DNA from: Bacteroidales bacterium
GTDB taxonomy: Bacteria > Bacteroidota > Bacteroidia > Bacteroidales > WCHB1-69
DNA length: 64,000 bases
Assembly: GCA_024400635.1 (NCBI GenBank)
Contig: JAKSMI010000006.1
Location: 1 to 64,000, forward strand
Reading direction: 5' to 3'
Part shown: one piece after another, positions 47,927 to 57,394 of the stretch
Numbering within the stretch: the first letter of the stretch is position 1
Layout: every line of letters begins with the position of its first letter
Notes under the pieces: model-generated
Told to the model about the DNA's origin: nothing
What the model saw: only the letters and a program-made list of their open reading frames with translations
Databases searched by the model: none
Made by a program: the position numbers and the translations under genes

Positions 47927-48502
47927 ATGAGAATTTCGATAGACTATTTTCAAAAAGATGACGTTGTCGGTTTGGCAAAGGACCTGCTGGGAAAATACAT
48001 TTTCACCAAGATTGACGGGCAGCTGGCGGGCGGAATCATCACTGAGACAGAGGCTTACAATGGCGTTAAAGACAAGGCATCGCACAGCTTTGGTGGACGT
48101 CGGACAGCCCGCAACGAAATGATGTACCATGCTGGCGGAGTGGCATACGTATACCTTTGCTATGGCATGCACCGGATGATGAACATCGTTACCAACAAGG
48201 AAGATATTCCTGACGCCATTCTCCTTCGTGCCATTTTTCCCACCCATGGTGAAGAGCTGATGCTTCAGCGTCTGGGTTACAACAAGATGTCGTCCAAGCT
48301 GACCAACGGCCCTGGAAAATTAAGTAAGGCTTTAGGCATCAACATAATACATAATGGCATCAAGCTCAATTCTCCGCAACTTTGGCTCGAAGACCACGGC
48401 GTAAAGTTCGAAGACGAACAGATACAAATCGGTCCGCGCATCGGTGTTGACTATGCTGGAGAAGATGCTTTGCTTCCGTACCGGTTCGTGGGGAAGTTGT
48501 GA
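47927..48502 (+). CDS. mpg: 3-methyladenine DNA glycosylase (AAG/Mpg family)
   Basis: A 191-residue base-excision repair enzyme that removes alkylated purines. The catalytic Glu lies in GGIITETEAYNGVKDKASHSFGGR. The nucleotide-flipping and fold motifs NEMMYHAGGVAYVYLCYGMHRMMNIVT and LTNGPGKLSKALGI are present. The start at 47,927 sits just after the -7 box; the upstream in-frame extension overlaps lepA and would read through the promoter. Confidence 0.92.
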   Translation: MRISIDYFQKDDVVGLAKDLLGKYIFTKIDGQLAGGIITETEAYNGVKDKASHSFGGRRTARNEMMYHAGGVAYVYLCYGMHRMMNIVTNKEDIPDAILLRAIFPTHGEELMLQRLGYNKMSSKLTNGPGKLSKALGINIIHNGIKLNSPQLWLEDHGVKFEDEQIQIGPRIGVDYAGEDALLPYRFVGKL

Positions 48503-48539
48503 GCTGTTGAGTTGTTGAATTGTGATCTGTTGAATTGTT

Positions 48540-49045
48540 TAATTGTTGAATTGTTTAAGGGTTCTGCCTGGAGGGCAGTATTTGAGTAACCGCTTGCACC
48601 TACGAAGGAGGTGCTGCAGGCATTGTGATGGTGAGGCGGCGGTGTCTGAAAGACACCACAATTAGTAACCGGGGACGAAGTCCTCGGAGCAGGATGCTCT
48701 GAGGGAAAACTCTTGCCTGAAAGGCAATACCATTTTTCTGATACTTTCTTTGAGACCCAAAGAAAGTATCGCAAAGAAAGGTTTCCCGCTGAACAAGCCT
48801 TTGCTACAAATCGGGCAGTTGCAGGCTAAACGCAGAAACTCGCAGGCTCCACTCCGTTCCGCCTGCTCAAACAGTCTGCGTTCTTAACGCCTTCACCCGC
48901 CGCGATTTGTCACGCAAAGCGCTTGTAAGGCGGAGGATATAAATGGGATGTTGGAGGTGCTGCAGGCATTGTGATGGTGAGGCGGCGGTGTCTGAAAGAC
49001 ACCACAATTAGTAACCGGGGACGAAGTCCTCGGAGCAGGATGAAC
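48540..49045. repeat. Interspersed palindromic repeat cluster, copy 2, with a 90-bp direct repeat
   Basis: A 90-base block occurs at 48,607-48,696 and again at 48,953-49,042 with no visible difference (GGAGGTGCTGCAGG ... CTCGGAGCAGGATG). It contains the GGTGTCT / AGACACC hairpin and GTAACCGGGGACGAAGTCC. Between the copies lie the GATACTTTCTTTG stem (48,740-48,770) and a stretch shared, inverted, with 63,395-63,480 (CAGGCTCCACTCC, CAAACAGTCTGCGTTC). A short run of GTTGAATTGT-like repeats (48,503-48,560) precedes it. No gene is supported here. Confidence 0.75.
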
Positions 49046-49129
49046 CTCTGATGTCCTGGCGCGGCGCGGGGATGAAGGTGCCATGATGGTATCAGGCTGC
49101 CGCCGCGCAATCGACACGCGAGGCCATGA

Positions 49130-49232
49130 CGCGTGCGTTAGGGATTGAAGCGGTTACGAGCCTGCCGCAGGCAGGCGAAGTTTGAGCGAAAAGCCCGACG
49201 GCGAGCGCCAGCGAGCCGGAACGCCCTAATCG
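49130..49232 (+). ncRNA. Possible structured RNA or REP-like element
   Basis: TTAGGG (49,138-49,143) can close with CCCTAA (49,224-49,229) around a GC-rich interior. The interior includes a perfect CCTGCC-GCA-GGCAGG hairpin, an AAGCCCGAC core and a second GC hairpin, followed by an A/T run. Similar GTTAGGGATTGAAGC ... AAGCCCGAC ... CGCCCTAA arrangements recur in Bacteroidota intergenic DNA as I recall them. The strand is a guess, and the -7 box of the next gene lies beyond it. Confidence 0.35.
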
Positions 49233-49284
49233 AAAAAAATTTTTATTTTTTTCATTTCCCGTCGTTCATTTAATGTAAAAATAT

Positions 49285-49292
49285 TATATTTG
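49285..49292 (+). promoter_or_regulatory. -7 box (TATATTTG) of the glycogen operon
   Basis: TAnnTTTG match 19 bases before the ATG at 49,311. This argues against an in-frame start at 49,290, which would lie inside the promoter. Confidence 0.65.
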
Positions 49293-49310
49293 CAGAAATT
49301 ATTTTTCTAT

Positions 49311-51251
49311 ATGAGCTATATTGAATTTGACAAGAACGACCTGGTAAACATACCTTTCTCGAAGAAAAAAGAAATCGTGCGATGCAGCCGTACAGGAGCC
49401 TTCGCCACCACTACGCTACTCGGTCTCAACACCCGCAAATACCACGGATTGTTTATTCTGCCGCAAGAAAACGTTGACGGGGAGCGACACATTCTGGTCT
49501 CCAGCCTCAACGAAAGCATCATCATCGATGACATGGAATTCCACTTGGGAACGCACCAATACCGCGGCGGTATCATCGACCCCAAAGGCAACAAATACCT
49601 TCAGAAATTCGTAACCGAAATCATTCCCGTTTACCACTACCGCGTCGGAAAATTCAACTTCACCAAAGAATTGCTGTTTTCCGACAGCGAAGAGCGGCTG
49701 ATTATAAAATACACCATCAAAGACAATTTTGATTCCGCGCAGATTCAATTTCGTCCCCTGCTGGCCTTCCGCCAGATTCACCAATTGACGCACCACAACG
49801 ACCATGCCAACACAAATTTTGAAACCGTGGAAAATGGCGTTGGTTATTGTATGTACGAACATTACTCGCACATTTATCTTCAATCCTCCGAACCGATTAA
49901 TTATCAGCATAATCCAAGTTGGTATTACGATTTCGAATACGAAGAGGAACTGAATCGCGGCTATGAGGGACACGAAGACTTGCTCAACATGGGCAGTATC
50001 AACGTGCCCATTACCCAAAAGGAATTATACTTTTCAATAGGGACAAAGCCCATTGATCCTCAGGAAATCGCAAAGATTTTCGAGCAGGAACTGGCGGTTC
50101 ACCGCTCAAGAAGCAGCTTCCAACTCTGCCTCCAAAATGCCGCCGAGCAGTTCATCATCGAACGGAACGGCAAAATGCAAATCATTGCTGGCTATCCGTG
50201 GTTTGGCCGTTGGGGCCGCGACACTTTCATTTCTGTCGCCGGACTGACACTTTCGACGGTCAACAAGCCCGAACTTTGCAAGCGTATCATCGACGATATG
50301 CTTTCCGAAATGAAAGACGGACTATTTCCCAACATTGGCAGTGGCGATGCCGCGGCGTACAATTCGGTTGACGCGCCGCTTTGGTTTTTCCGGGCATTGC
50401 AGCATTACGCCAGCTACACCCACAGCGAAAAGAAAATCTGGAAAGAATACGGACCTGTGATGCGACAGATTCTGAACGCATACCGATACGGTTCTCTCTA
50501 CAACATACGGATGCTTGACAATGGATTGATCTATGCCGGTTGCGATGGGGTTGCCCTGACTTGGATGGACGCCGTGGTCGATGGCAAGCCCGTCACACCA
50601 CGTTCCGGTTGCGCTGTCGAAATCAACGGCCTGTGGTACAATGCCATACAATTTTCTCTCGAGATGGCCCGCTTGGCTAAAGACCATGATTTCGTCATCG
50701 AATGGGAAAACATAGCCAAAAGCTTTCCCGATACTTTCAAAGCCACTTTCTGGTCGAAAGAAATCGGCTACCTTGCCGACTACGTGGACGGCGACTACAA
50801 AAACTTCCAGGTACGCCCCAACATGATGATTGCCGTATCCCTACCCTACGTTCCCATCAGCGAAAAGATAAGACAATTGGTATTGCGCAAAACTTGCGAA
50901 GAGCTGCTGACGGAAAAAGGCATTCGGACACTTTCGCCCAACGACCCTGAATACAAAGGGCACTACAGCGGCAACCAAAAAGAACGCGATATGGCCTATC
51001 ACCAAGGTTGCTGCTGGCCGTGGCTGCTGGCACCGTTCTGCGACGGCATGCTTGCCGTTTATGGCAAACAGGCCATTCCTTTCCTCGAAAAGATATATTA
51101 CAAATTCGATAGTTGCATGAAGGACTACGGCATTTCCACCATCTGCGAAATCACCGACGGAGACCCACCCTACAAACCCAATGGCTGCGTTTCCCAGGCT
51201 TGGAGCGTGGCGGCACTGCTGTACTTAAAATGGAAGGTGATGTGTTGTTGA
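49311..51251 (+). CDS. Glycogen debranching enzyme (GH133 amylo-1,6-glucosidase type)
   Basis: A 646-residue protein. The N-terminal bacterial/archaeal GDE domain (SRTGAFATTTLLGLNTRKYHGLFI, VTEIIPVYHYRVGKFNFTKELLFSD) is followed by an (alpha/alpha)6 catalytic domain. Typical motifs of the latter are IIAGYPWFGRWGRDTFISVAGL, ALTWMDAVVDGKPVTPRSGCAVEINGLWYNAI and GCCWPWLLAPF. It hydrolyses alpha-1,6 branch stubs. It heads a three-gene operon with a GT4 glycosyltransferase (34 bases downstream) and a GH57 enzyme, an arrangement known from Bacteroides relatives for intracellular glycogen turnover. Confidence 0.88.
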   Translation: MSYIEFDKNDLVNIPFSKKKEIVRCSRTGAFATTTLLGLNTRKYHGLFILPQENVDGERHILVSSLNESIIIDDMEFHLGTHQYRGGIIDPKGNKYLQKFVTEIIPVYHYRVGKFNFTKELLFSDSEERLIIKYTIKDNFDSAQIQFRPLLAFRQIHQLTHHNDHANTNFETVENGVGYCMYEHYSHIYLQSSEPINYQHNPSWYYDFEYEEELNRGYEGHEDLLNMGSINVPITQKELYFSIGTKPIDPQEIAKIFEQELAVHRSRSSFQLCLQNAAEQFIIERNGKMQIIAGYPWFGRWGRDTFISVAGLTLSTVNKPELCKRIIDDMLSEMKDGLFPNIGSGDAAAYNSVDAPLWFFRALQHYASYTHSEKKIWKEYGPVMRQILNAYRYGSLYNIRMLDNGLIYAGCDGVALTWMDAVVDGKPVTPRSGCAVEINGLWYNAIQFSLEMARLAKDHDFVIEWENIAKSFPDTFKATFWSKEIGYLADYVDGDYKNFQVRPNMMIAVSLPYVPISEKIRQLVLRKTCEELLTEKGIRTLSPNDPEYKGHYSGNQKERDMAYHQGCCWPWLLAPFCDGMLAVYGKQAIPFLEKIYYKFDSCMKDYGISTICEITDGDPPYKPNGCVSQAWSVAALLYLKWKVMCC

Positions 51252-51285
51252 TGTGTTATTTACCAATAAGAAAACAAGGATAAAA

Positions 51286-52563
51286 ATGAGAGTATTAATG
51301 TTTGGATGGGAGTTTCCGCCGCACATTGCCGGAGGTTTGGGAACCGCATGTTTCGGCCTCACGAAGGGGCTGGCCGTCAACGGTGTTGACGTGACTTTTG
51401 TCATGCCCAAAGCTTCTGGCGACGAAGACCAAAGTCTCATCCGCATCATCAACGCTTCCGATGTCGAAATCGACACCCGTTATTCTTCCTTTTTCCAGCA
51501 AAACACAAACACCTATATTGAAGTCAATTCCAAACTCATTCCTTATGTCGGCTTAGACGATTACTATAATGTTATCAATCAGATTTATAGTGGAAAATTA
51601 GACTATGCGGCAACGGGCAATCGACGCCGTTTCCAGTTTGCAGGCGGCTACGGTCCCAACCTGATGCAAGAAGTGGACCGTTACGCACAAGTAGCCGCCG
51701 AGATTGCGAAACGCGAAGACTTTGACGTCATCCACGCCCACGACTGGCTGACCTATCGTGCCGGCATCGCCGCCAAGCAAGTCAGCGGGAAGCCTTTGAT
51801 TGTACACATTCACGCCACCGAATACGACCGCTCTGGCGAAAACAACATCAACGACGTGGTTTACAACATGGAACGTGAGGGCATGTCCGCCGCCGACAAG
51901 GTCTGCGCTGTCAGCGACCTCACCCGCCGCATCGTCATCGACAAGTATCATATTCCCGAATACAAAGTTGTCACACTTCACAATGCCGTAATTCCGACAG
52001 ACAAAGTTGTTGCACGAAGAAAGAACGTCAAGGAAAAAATCGTCACATTTTTGGGTCGCGTCACATTTCAGAAAGGCCCGGAATACTTTGTTGAAACAGC
52101 CCGCAAAGTGTTGGAGAGAGACAAGAATGTTCGTTTTGTCCTTGCCGGTGATGGCGATATGATGCCGCACGTCATTGAGCGAGTAGCCGAATTGGGCATT
52201 TCCGACCGCTTCCACTTCACGGGTTTTCTGCACGGCGATGATATCGACAAGATGTTCGGCATGAGCGACGTCTACGTAATGCCCTCCATATCAGAACCTT
52301 TTGGAATTTCCCCGCTGGAAGCCATGAGAGCCAACGTCCCCGTCGTCATCTCGAAGCAATCTGGCGTGGCAGAAGTTTTACAACACGCCATCAAGGTCGA
52401 TTTCTGGGACATCGATGCTACCGCCGATGCCATTCACGCTCTGCTCCACTATCCAGCCCTTTCCAGTTTATTCATCAAAAACGGCAAAGAAGAAGTCGAT
52501 TCTCTAAAATGGGAACACGTCGCACGAAAACTCAAAGGCATTTACGAATCCGTCATCTATTGA
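51286..52563 (+). CDS. GT4 glycosyltransferase, glycogen synthase-like
   Basis: A 425-residue retaining glycosyltransferase. It has an N-terminal nucleotide-fold start with the glycogen-synthase-like GGLG loop (MFGWEFPPHIAGGLGTACFGL), DVIHAHDWLTYRAGIAA, and the C-terminal EPFGISPLEAMRANVPVV holding the E-x7-E motif. Position between the debranching enzyme and a GH57 enzyme suggests it builds alpha-glucan from a sugar nucleotide, but the donor (UDP- or ADP-glucose) cannot be read from sequence. The start at 51,286 (MRVLMFGW) matches the family N-terminus better than an in-frame start 11 codons earlier. Confidence 0.86.
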   Translation: MRVLMFGWEFPPHIAGGLGTACFGLTKGLAVNGVDVTFVMPKASGDEDQSLIRIINASDVEIDTRYSSFFQQNTNTYIEVNSKLIPYVGLDDYYNVINQIYSGKLDYAATGNRRRFQFAGGYGPNLMQEVDRYAQVAAEIAKREDFDVIHAHDWLTYRAGIAAKQVSGKPLIVHIHATEYDRSGENNINDVVYNMEREGMSAADKVCAVSDLTRRIVIDKYHIPEYKVVTLHNAVIPTDKVVARRKNVKEKIVTFLGRVTFQKGPEYFVETARKVLERDKNVRFVLAGDGDMMPHVIERVAELGISDRFHFTGFLHGDDIDKMFGMSDVYVMPSISEPFGISPLEAMRANVPVVISKQSGVAEVLQHAIKVDFWDIDATADAIHALLHYPALSSLFIKNGKEEVDSLKWEHVARKLKGIYESVIY

Positions 52564-52587
52564 TAATCAATTAAAAATAAGCATATT

Positions 52588-53769
52588 ATGCATAACATAT
52601 GTTTCCATTTCCAGATTAGTCAGTTGTTTCGTCTCAGGACCTACCGTTTCTTTGACATCAACGAGCACCACCAGTATTTTGATGACTATCAGAACAGTTA
52701 TCTGGCCAATCGTTTAGCTGAACGCGGCTATCTGCCAGCTAACGACATGCTACAGAAACTCATGCGGAAATACGGAGATAAAGTACGTGTAAGTTTCAGT
52801 ATTGCAGGAAGTTCCATAAAACTCTTTCAGGAATACTGTCCAGAAGTCATTGAAAGTTTCAAGGAGCTGCACCAAACTGGGAATGTTGAAATTTGCGGTG
52901 GCACTTATACCTACAGTATTGCCTCATTAAACAACAAAGAGTGCTTTCTGGAGCAGGTTCATTTGGAAGAAAAGTTGTTAAAAGAAGTTTTCGATATTCA
53001 TCCCAGCAGCTTTTTCAATACCGAACTGCTCTATTCCGACGATATTGGCGAATGGCTGAACGAAGCCGGCTATAACATGGTGCTGACCGAAGGTGCCAAG
53101 CATATCCTTGGATGGAAAAGTCCATGCTTCCTCTACTGCAACCCCTTCAAAACCGACCTCAAGCTCTTGCTGAGAAGCTATAAGCTTTGCGACGACATCA
53201 CGCTTCGCTTTTGCGACAAAGGTGCCGACGGAATAGGACTGACAGCAGAAAAATTCATTGACAAACTTAAGAAACTCCCCGAAGACCAACCATTTGTAAA
53301 TCTTTATTTCGATTACGAAACCATTGGAGAATATTACACGGCAGATACTGGCATTTTTGATTTCTTTGACGCATTAATTTCTCAGTTGATTGATTCTAAA
53401 GAATTTAAAATGGTAACACCTAAAGATGTGGCTGCGATGGATGTTCCCTGTTCAACGATGCACGCACCCTGGCCGATTTCCGCCTGCGGCGATGAAAAAG
53501 ACCAATCGGAATGGTTGGGGAACGAATTGCAGAAAGAAGCTTTTGAACAACTCTTCAAGTTGGAAGAACTCTATCAGAAATCTCACAACAACACCGCAAA
53601 ACTCAACTGGCTGCGCCTGCAAGCCGCCGACCACTTCGCATTCATGAGTACAAAATGGTTCGAACAAAAGAGCGTACATCGTAATTTTGACGTTTATCCT
53701 TCCCCATATCAAGCATTCATCAATTTCATGAATGTTCTTAACGATGTCAAATTACAACTTGAAAATTAA
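52588..53769 (+). CDS. GH57 family glycoside hydrolase (alpha-amylase or branching-type)
   Basis: A 393-residue protein starting MHNICFHFQISQLFRLRTYRFFDI, with the GH57 N-terminal HFQ-type motif. It continues with VEICGGTYTYSIASL, the Glu-bearing FFNTELLYSDDIGEWL and the conserved FDYETIGEYY. It is about the length of cytoplasmic Bacteroides GH57 enzymes. It is the third gene of the alpha-glucan operon, 24 bases after the glycosyltransferase. Whether it is an amylase, 4-alpha-glucanotransferase or branching enzyme is unresolved. Confidence 0.85.
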   Translation: MHNICFHFQISQLFRLRTYRFFDINEHHQYFDDYQNSYLANRLAERGYLPANDMLQKLMRKYGDKVRVSFSIAGSSIKLFQEYCPEVIESFKELHQTGNVEICGGTYTYSIASLNNKECFLEQVHLEEKLLKEVFDIHPSSFFNTELLYSDDIGEWLNEAGYNMVLTEGAKHILGWKSPCFLYCNPFKTDLKLLLRSYKLCDDITLRFCDKGADGIGLTAEKFIDKLKKLPEDQPFVNLYFDYETIGEYYTADTGIFDFFDALISQLIDSKEFKMVTPKDVAAMDVPCSTMHAPWPISACGDEKDQSEWLGNELQKEAFEQLFKLEELYQKSHNNTAKLNWLRLQAADHFAFMSTKWFEQKSVHRNFDVYPSPYQAFINFMNVLNDVKLQLEN

Positions 53770-53784
53770 TATTAGTTTAAGTAT

Positions 53785-56241
53785 ATGAAATTGAAAAATC
53801 TGATATCAAATATCTTCTGCTTACTCATCATCTCAAGTTCAATTGCATCCCCCATCGACAGTAGTGAAGCTAAACAATTAGCCATCAGCTTCATAGAAAA
53901 CCAATTGGGAAGTTCTGCCGACAACGTAAATTTGCTTCAAACCCATTTTCAGAACACAAGAAATCAGCGGCAGTCCGCATTCTTCATTTGCAATTTTGAC
54001 CACGGGTTCGTCATCATTTCCGGCAATAACGCCACCATCCCCATCCTTGCCTACTCCACGGAAAACAGTTTTGACGGTACAGATATGCCTGAAGGACTGC
54101 AAGTTCTTTTACAAAGCTATCAATCACAAATTGAATCAATCGATGATTCCAACATTGATTTAAAAATTGCGCGTCAGTGGCAGGATTTAAGAGACGGCGC
54201 GAGTCGGACAAGACAAGCAGCCGCTGTAAATCCCTTATTGCAAACCACTTGGGGACAGACTCCCGTATACAACATGCTCTGCCCTGTTGACGCCAGCGCT
54301 TCTTCAGGCCATGCTGTTGCCGGCTGCATTGCGGTGGCGATGGCACAGGTAATGCGTTTTTGGCAATCCCCTTTCAACGGGTTCGGCAACAACGGATACT
54401 CTTGCGGAAATTACGGATACCAATATGCCGATTTTGAAAACACCAGTTACCTGTATCCACAAATGCCGAATGAGATCAATGCAAACTCACCAGAAGACCA
54501 GAAGAATGCCGTCGCGAGATTGATTTACCATTGCGGCGTTGCCGTAAACATGGTTTACGGACCGACCACAAGTTCCGCCTACGCTTTAGGCAATGCTCCC
54601 AGCGCCGTCTACGCATTGAACCACTATTTCGGTTATGGCGATGCCATGGGCATCAGAAGAAACACTTTCCCCAATGACAATGCCTGGATTGACACATTGG
54701 AACGACAATTGGACCATGGTTTCCCCATCATTTTGACAGGTTACAGTCCGGAAAATGCAGGACACACATTTGTCTGCGACGGCTATAATGCCAGCCACCA
54801 ATTCCACATCAACTGGGGATGGAGAGGCGCCTACAATGCCTACTATACCATCACGTCACTAACGCCTGGAGAATACAACTATTCCCTCAACCAGAATGCA
54901 ATCATCAATTTGTATCCGACACAGACGGCAAGCATTATGGTCAGTCCGAATTCATTAACATTTACGCCGTCAAACAACGTTGACTCCGTTCAAGTGGAGG
55001 GTGTTTTGCTACACAACGACATCAACGTTGCCGGAGCACATCCTTTTTTAGTATCTTTGGATAAAAACAGCTGGGACAGCCATTGCGTTTTGGATAGCAC
55101 TGGTGGCAAATTCTATGTCAAGTATTTAACATCCACCAACATGGCTGATAGTGCAAGCATTACGATTTCAAGCAACAATGTATCAACGAAACATGTCAAA
55201 GTCAAAGGATACAGCGCCATAGACACCATTTTCGCATCTGCCATTGGAGGTGCGATAATCGAACCGGAAGGAACGATTTTGGTTCCACGAAACTCCAATA
55301 AGACCTTTTACTTTCATGCTGCCGATACCAATCATGTATTCAATTTTCTGAATGTAGATGAGAATATCTTTACAGAAGAGACCAATTCATATACATTTAG
55401 CAATATTCAAGGAAATCATAGTATCACAGCCGTTTTCAGAGAACTCATTCCGACCATTATCTCAGATAATGACACCATGAACTTTGAAGTGCGATTAGGG
55501 CAATACAGCCATCGGCAAGCCATCCACATCGCTAAGAAAGACTTTTCAGAACCCATCAGTTTAGAAGTCAGTGCCCCCTACTCCATTTCAACAAACGGAA
55601 ACGATTGGGGCGAGCAATGTGAAATAAACGAGATACATAACACCGTTTACGTACGATTTCATCCCGAGAATCTCGGGGACTACCATGGCTACATGATTAT
55701 GCGAACCGAACAAACGCAACTCTGCGACAGCGTAACACTTTTAGGTAAACTGTCTCCATACAATATATATTTATATAGCAATAATGGAGGATCATTTGAA
55801 AGAGATGAAAACCTTCTGCAAGTAACCTATGACACGACCGTAACGGTAAGATTTTCAGCCCATTCGAACTATCGCATAGCGCAAGTTATCGTTGACGAAG
55901 CCGATTGTGGAGCGATTGACAGCGTTGTTTTCAGCAATGTTGCCGAAGACCATTTCATCTATGTAATGTATCAAGACCGAAGTGTTGACATCCAAAATAT
56001 TGATTTAGAAGACATTGCAACATATCCCAATCCGACTTCAGATTATTTGAAAATAAACCTTGGAGAGAAAGCACAAAATACTGATTTGCAAATATTTGAC
56101 CTCAATGGAAGGATACTGATGCATGAACAAATCCCGTCGGAAACGACGATAGACATGCAAGGATTTGCGGAAGGAACTTACATTTTCGTATTCAAACTGG
56201 GAGGATGGAGTACGATTCGTAAAGTTGTGAAACTGCGTTAG
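53785..56241 (+). CDS. C10 family cysteine protease (streptopain-like) with T9SS sorting domain
   Basis: An 818-residue secreted zymogen. It has a signal peptide (LISNIFCLLIISSSIAS) and an N-terminal prodomain to about residue 145 (FFICNFDHGFVIISGNN...LAYS). The C10 catalytic domain begins with PLLQTTWGQTPVYN. The nucleophile is Cys181 in GHAVAGCIAVAMAQVM, the catalytic His is His327 in GHTFVCDGY, and HINWGWRGAYN carries the family Trp. Beta-rich linker domains lead to a T9SS type A sorting domain (IATYPNPTSDYLKINLG...VRKVVKLR-like end). Family relatives include SpeB of Streptococcus, Bacteroides Bfp proteases and Porphyromonas PrtT. It is 15 bases behind the GH57 gene but looks functionally unrelated. 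Confidence 0.92.
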   Translation: MKLKNLISNIFCLLIISSSIASPIDSSEAKQLAISFIENQLGSSADNVNLLQTHFQNTRNQRQSAFFICNFDHGFVIISGNNATIPILAYSTENSFDGTDMPEGLQVLLQSYQSQIESIDDSNIDLKIARQWQDLRDGASRTRQAAAVNPLLQTTWGQTPVYNMLCPVDASASSGHAVAGCIAVAMAQVMRFWQSPFNGFGNNGYSCGNYGYQYADFENTSYLYPQMPNEINANSPEDQKNAVARLIYHCGVAVNMVYGPTTSSAYALGNAPSAVYALNHYFGYGDAMGIRRNTFPNDNAWIDTLERQLDHGFPIILTGYSPENAGHTFVCDGYNASHQFHINWGWRGAYNAYYTITSLTPGEYNYSLNQNAIINLYPTQTASIMVSPNSLTFTPSNNVDSVQVEGVLLHNDINVAGAHPFLVSLDKNSWDSHCVLDSTGGKFYVKYLTSTNMADSASITISSNNVSTKHVKVKGYSAIDTIFASAIGGAIIEPEGTILVPRNSNKTFYFHAADTNHVFNFLNVDENIFTEETNSYTFSNIQGNHSITAVFRELIPTIISDNDTMNFEVRLGQYSHRQAIHIAKKDFSEPISLEVSAPYSISTNGNDWGEQCEINEIHNTVYVRFHPENLGDYHGYMIMRTEQTQLCDSVTLLGKLSPYNIYLYSNNGGSFERDENLLQVTYDTTVTVRFSAHSNYRIAQVIVDEADCGAIDSVVFSNVAEDHFIYVMYQDRSVDIQNIDLEDIATYPNPTSDYLKINLGEKAQNTDLQIFDLNGRILMHEQIPSETTIDMQGFAEGTYIFVFKLGGWSTIRKVVKLR

Positions 56242-56315
56242 TTCGTTGTTTTTTCTAAGCTTAATAAAAAACAAAAAAAAATTCAGGGAAAAGAAATTCG
56301 TAAGGATTTTTTTTG

Positions 56316-56323
56316 TACTTTTG
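56316..56323 (+). promoter_or_regulatory. -7 box (TACTTTTG) of the ribosomal protein/tsf cluster
   Basis: TAnnTTTG match with a leader of about 110 bases before rplM. In such clusters leaders often carry r-protein control sites, but I see no clear fold. Confidence 0.6.
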
Positions 56324-56433
56324 CACCCTCAAAAAATACCGATTATTATCCTTTAGGTTAGAAAAGGAAAAATTAGTAAAAAAAATCGAGGCCGTGTGGG
56401 TGAAGACATTGCCTCACAAACAAAAAAACAAAA

Positions 56434-56889
56434 ATGGATCAAGTAAGTTACAGAACAATTTCGGCAAACGAAAAGATCGTAAAGAAGGAATGGGTTGTTG
56501 TTGATGCTCAGGAAATGATCGTAGGTCGTTTAGCTACAGCCGTAGCACGCATTTTGAGAGGCAAGAACAAACCTTATTACACACCTCATTTTGATTGTGG
56601 CGACAATGTCATCATCATCAATGCGGAAAAAATCAGATTCACGGGACACAAGATGACGGACAAAGTTTATGTACATCACACCACGTATCCTGGCGGACAA
56701 CGTTTTGCTACTCCGAGAGAAGTGTTGAAGAAGAACCCCATCAAGGTGGTTGAACATGCCATCAGAGGTATGCTTCCCAAGAACAGACTGGGAGACCAAT
56801 TATTCCGCAATCTGCACGTATATGCAGGTTCAGAACATCCGCATGCTGGACAAAATCCAAAAGTGATTAACATTAACGAAATCAAATAA
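56434..56889 (+). CDS. rplM: 50S ribosomal protein L13
   Basis: A 151-residue protein with the L13 hallmarks VVDAQEMIVGRLATAVARILRGKNKPYYTPHFDCGDNVIIINAEKI, YVHHTTYPGG and RGMLPKNRLGDQLFRNLHVYAGSEHPHAGQNP. It assembles into the large subunit. It is the first gene of rplM-rpsI-rpsB-tsf, the usual Bacteroidota order, with five bases before rpsI. Confidence 0.97.
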   Translation: MDQVSYRTISANEKIVKKEWVVVDAQEMIVGRLATAVARILRGKNKPYYTPHFDCGDNVIIINAEKIRFTGHKMTDKVYVHHTTYPGGQRFATPREVLKKNPIKVVEHAIRGMLPKNRLGDQLFRNLHVYAGSEHPHAGQNPKVININEIK

Positions 56890-56894
56890 GAGAG

Positions 56895-57281
56895 ATGGAA
56901 GTAATTAATACAATCGGTAGAAGAAAAACGGCCGTTGCCCGTATTTATATGAAAAAAGGTAGCGGTAACATCACGATCAACAACCGTGACTATAAAGAAT
57001 ATTTTCAGTTGGCAACATTGCAGTATGTTGTAACCCAGCCTTTGGCAATCGCACAAGTAGAAGGCGAATATGACATTAAAGTCAACCTTGACGGTGGTGG
57101 TATCACTGGTCAGGCAGAAGCATTGCGTCACGCCATTTCACGTGCTCTTTGCGAAATCAACCCGGAATTTCGTCCAGCCCTCAAGTCAAAAGGCTTGCTG
57201 AGACGTGACCCACGTATGGTTGAACGTAAGAAACCTGGTCAGCCAAAAGCTCGTAGAAGATTCCAGTTCAGCAAACGTTAG
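56895..57281 (+). CDS. rpsI: 30S ribosomal protein S9
   Basis: A 128-residue protein with IGRRKTAVARIYMKKGSGNITINNRDYKEYF and the C-terminal basic tail LLRRDPRMVERKKPGQPKARRRFQFSKR, which reaches the P site. The terminal KR is the universal ending. Confidence 0.97.
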   Translation: MEVINTIGRRKTAVARIYMKKGSGNITINNRDYKEYFQLATLQYVVTQPLAIAQVEGEYDIKVNLDGGGITGQAEALRHAISRALCEINPEFRPALKSKGLLRRDPRMVERKKPGQPKARRRFQFSKR

Positions 57282-57394
57282 TATTTTATCAAAGCCGTTT
57301 AGTTTAGTATCGAAATTGCGAAGACTTCTTCGTGAACTACTCCGCAATTGCTTATTAATCAAAACGAAAGTAAACAAATAAAAAAAATAAAAAA

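Noticed and set aside
48451..49117. Small ORFs in the repeat cluster
   Set aside because: Their peptides simply translate the palindromic repeats and recur wherever the repeats occur.
49290..49310. Start of the debranching enzyme at 49,290
   Set aside because: It falls within the -7 box. The MSYIEFDKND start at 49,311 is consistent with the promoter distance.
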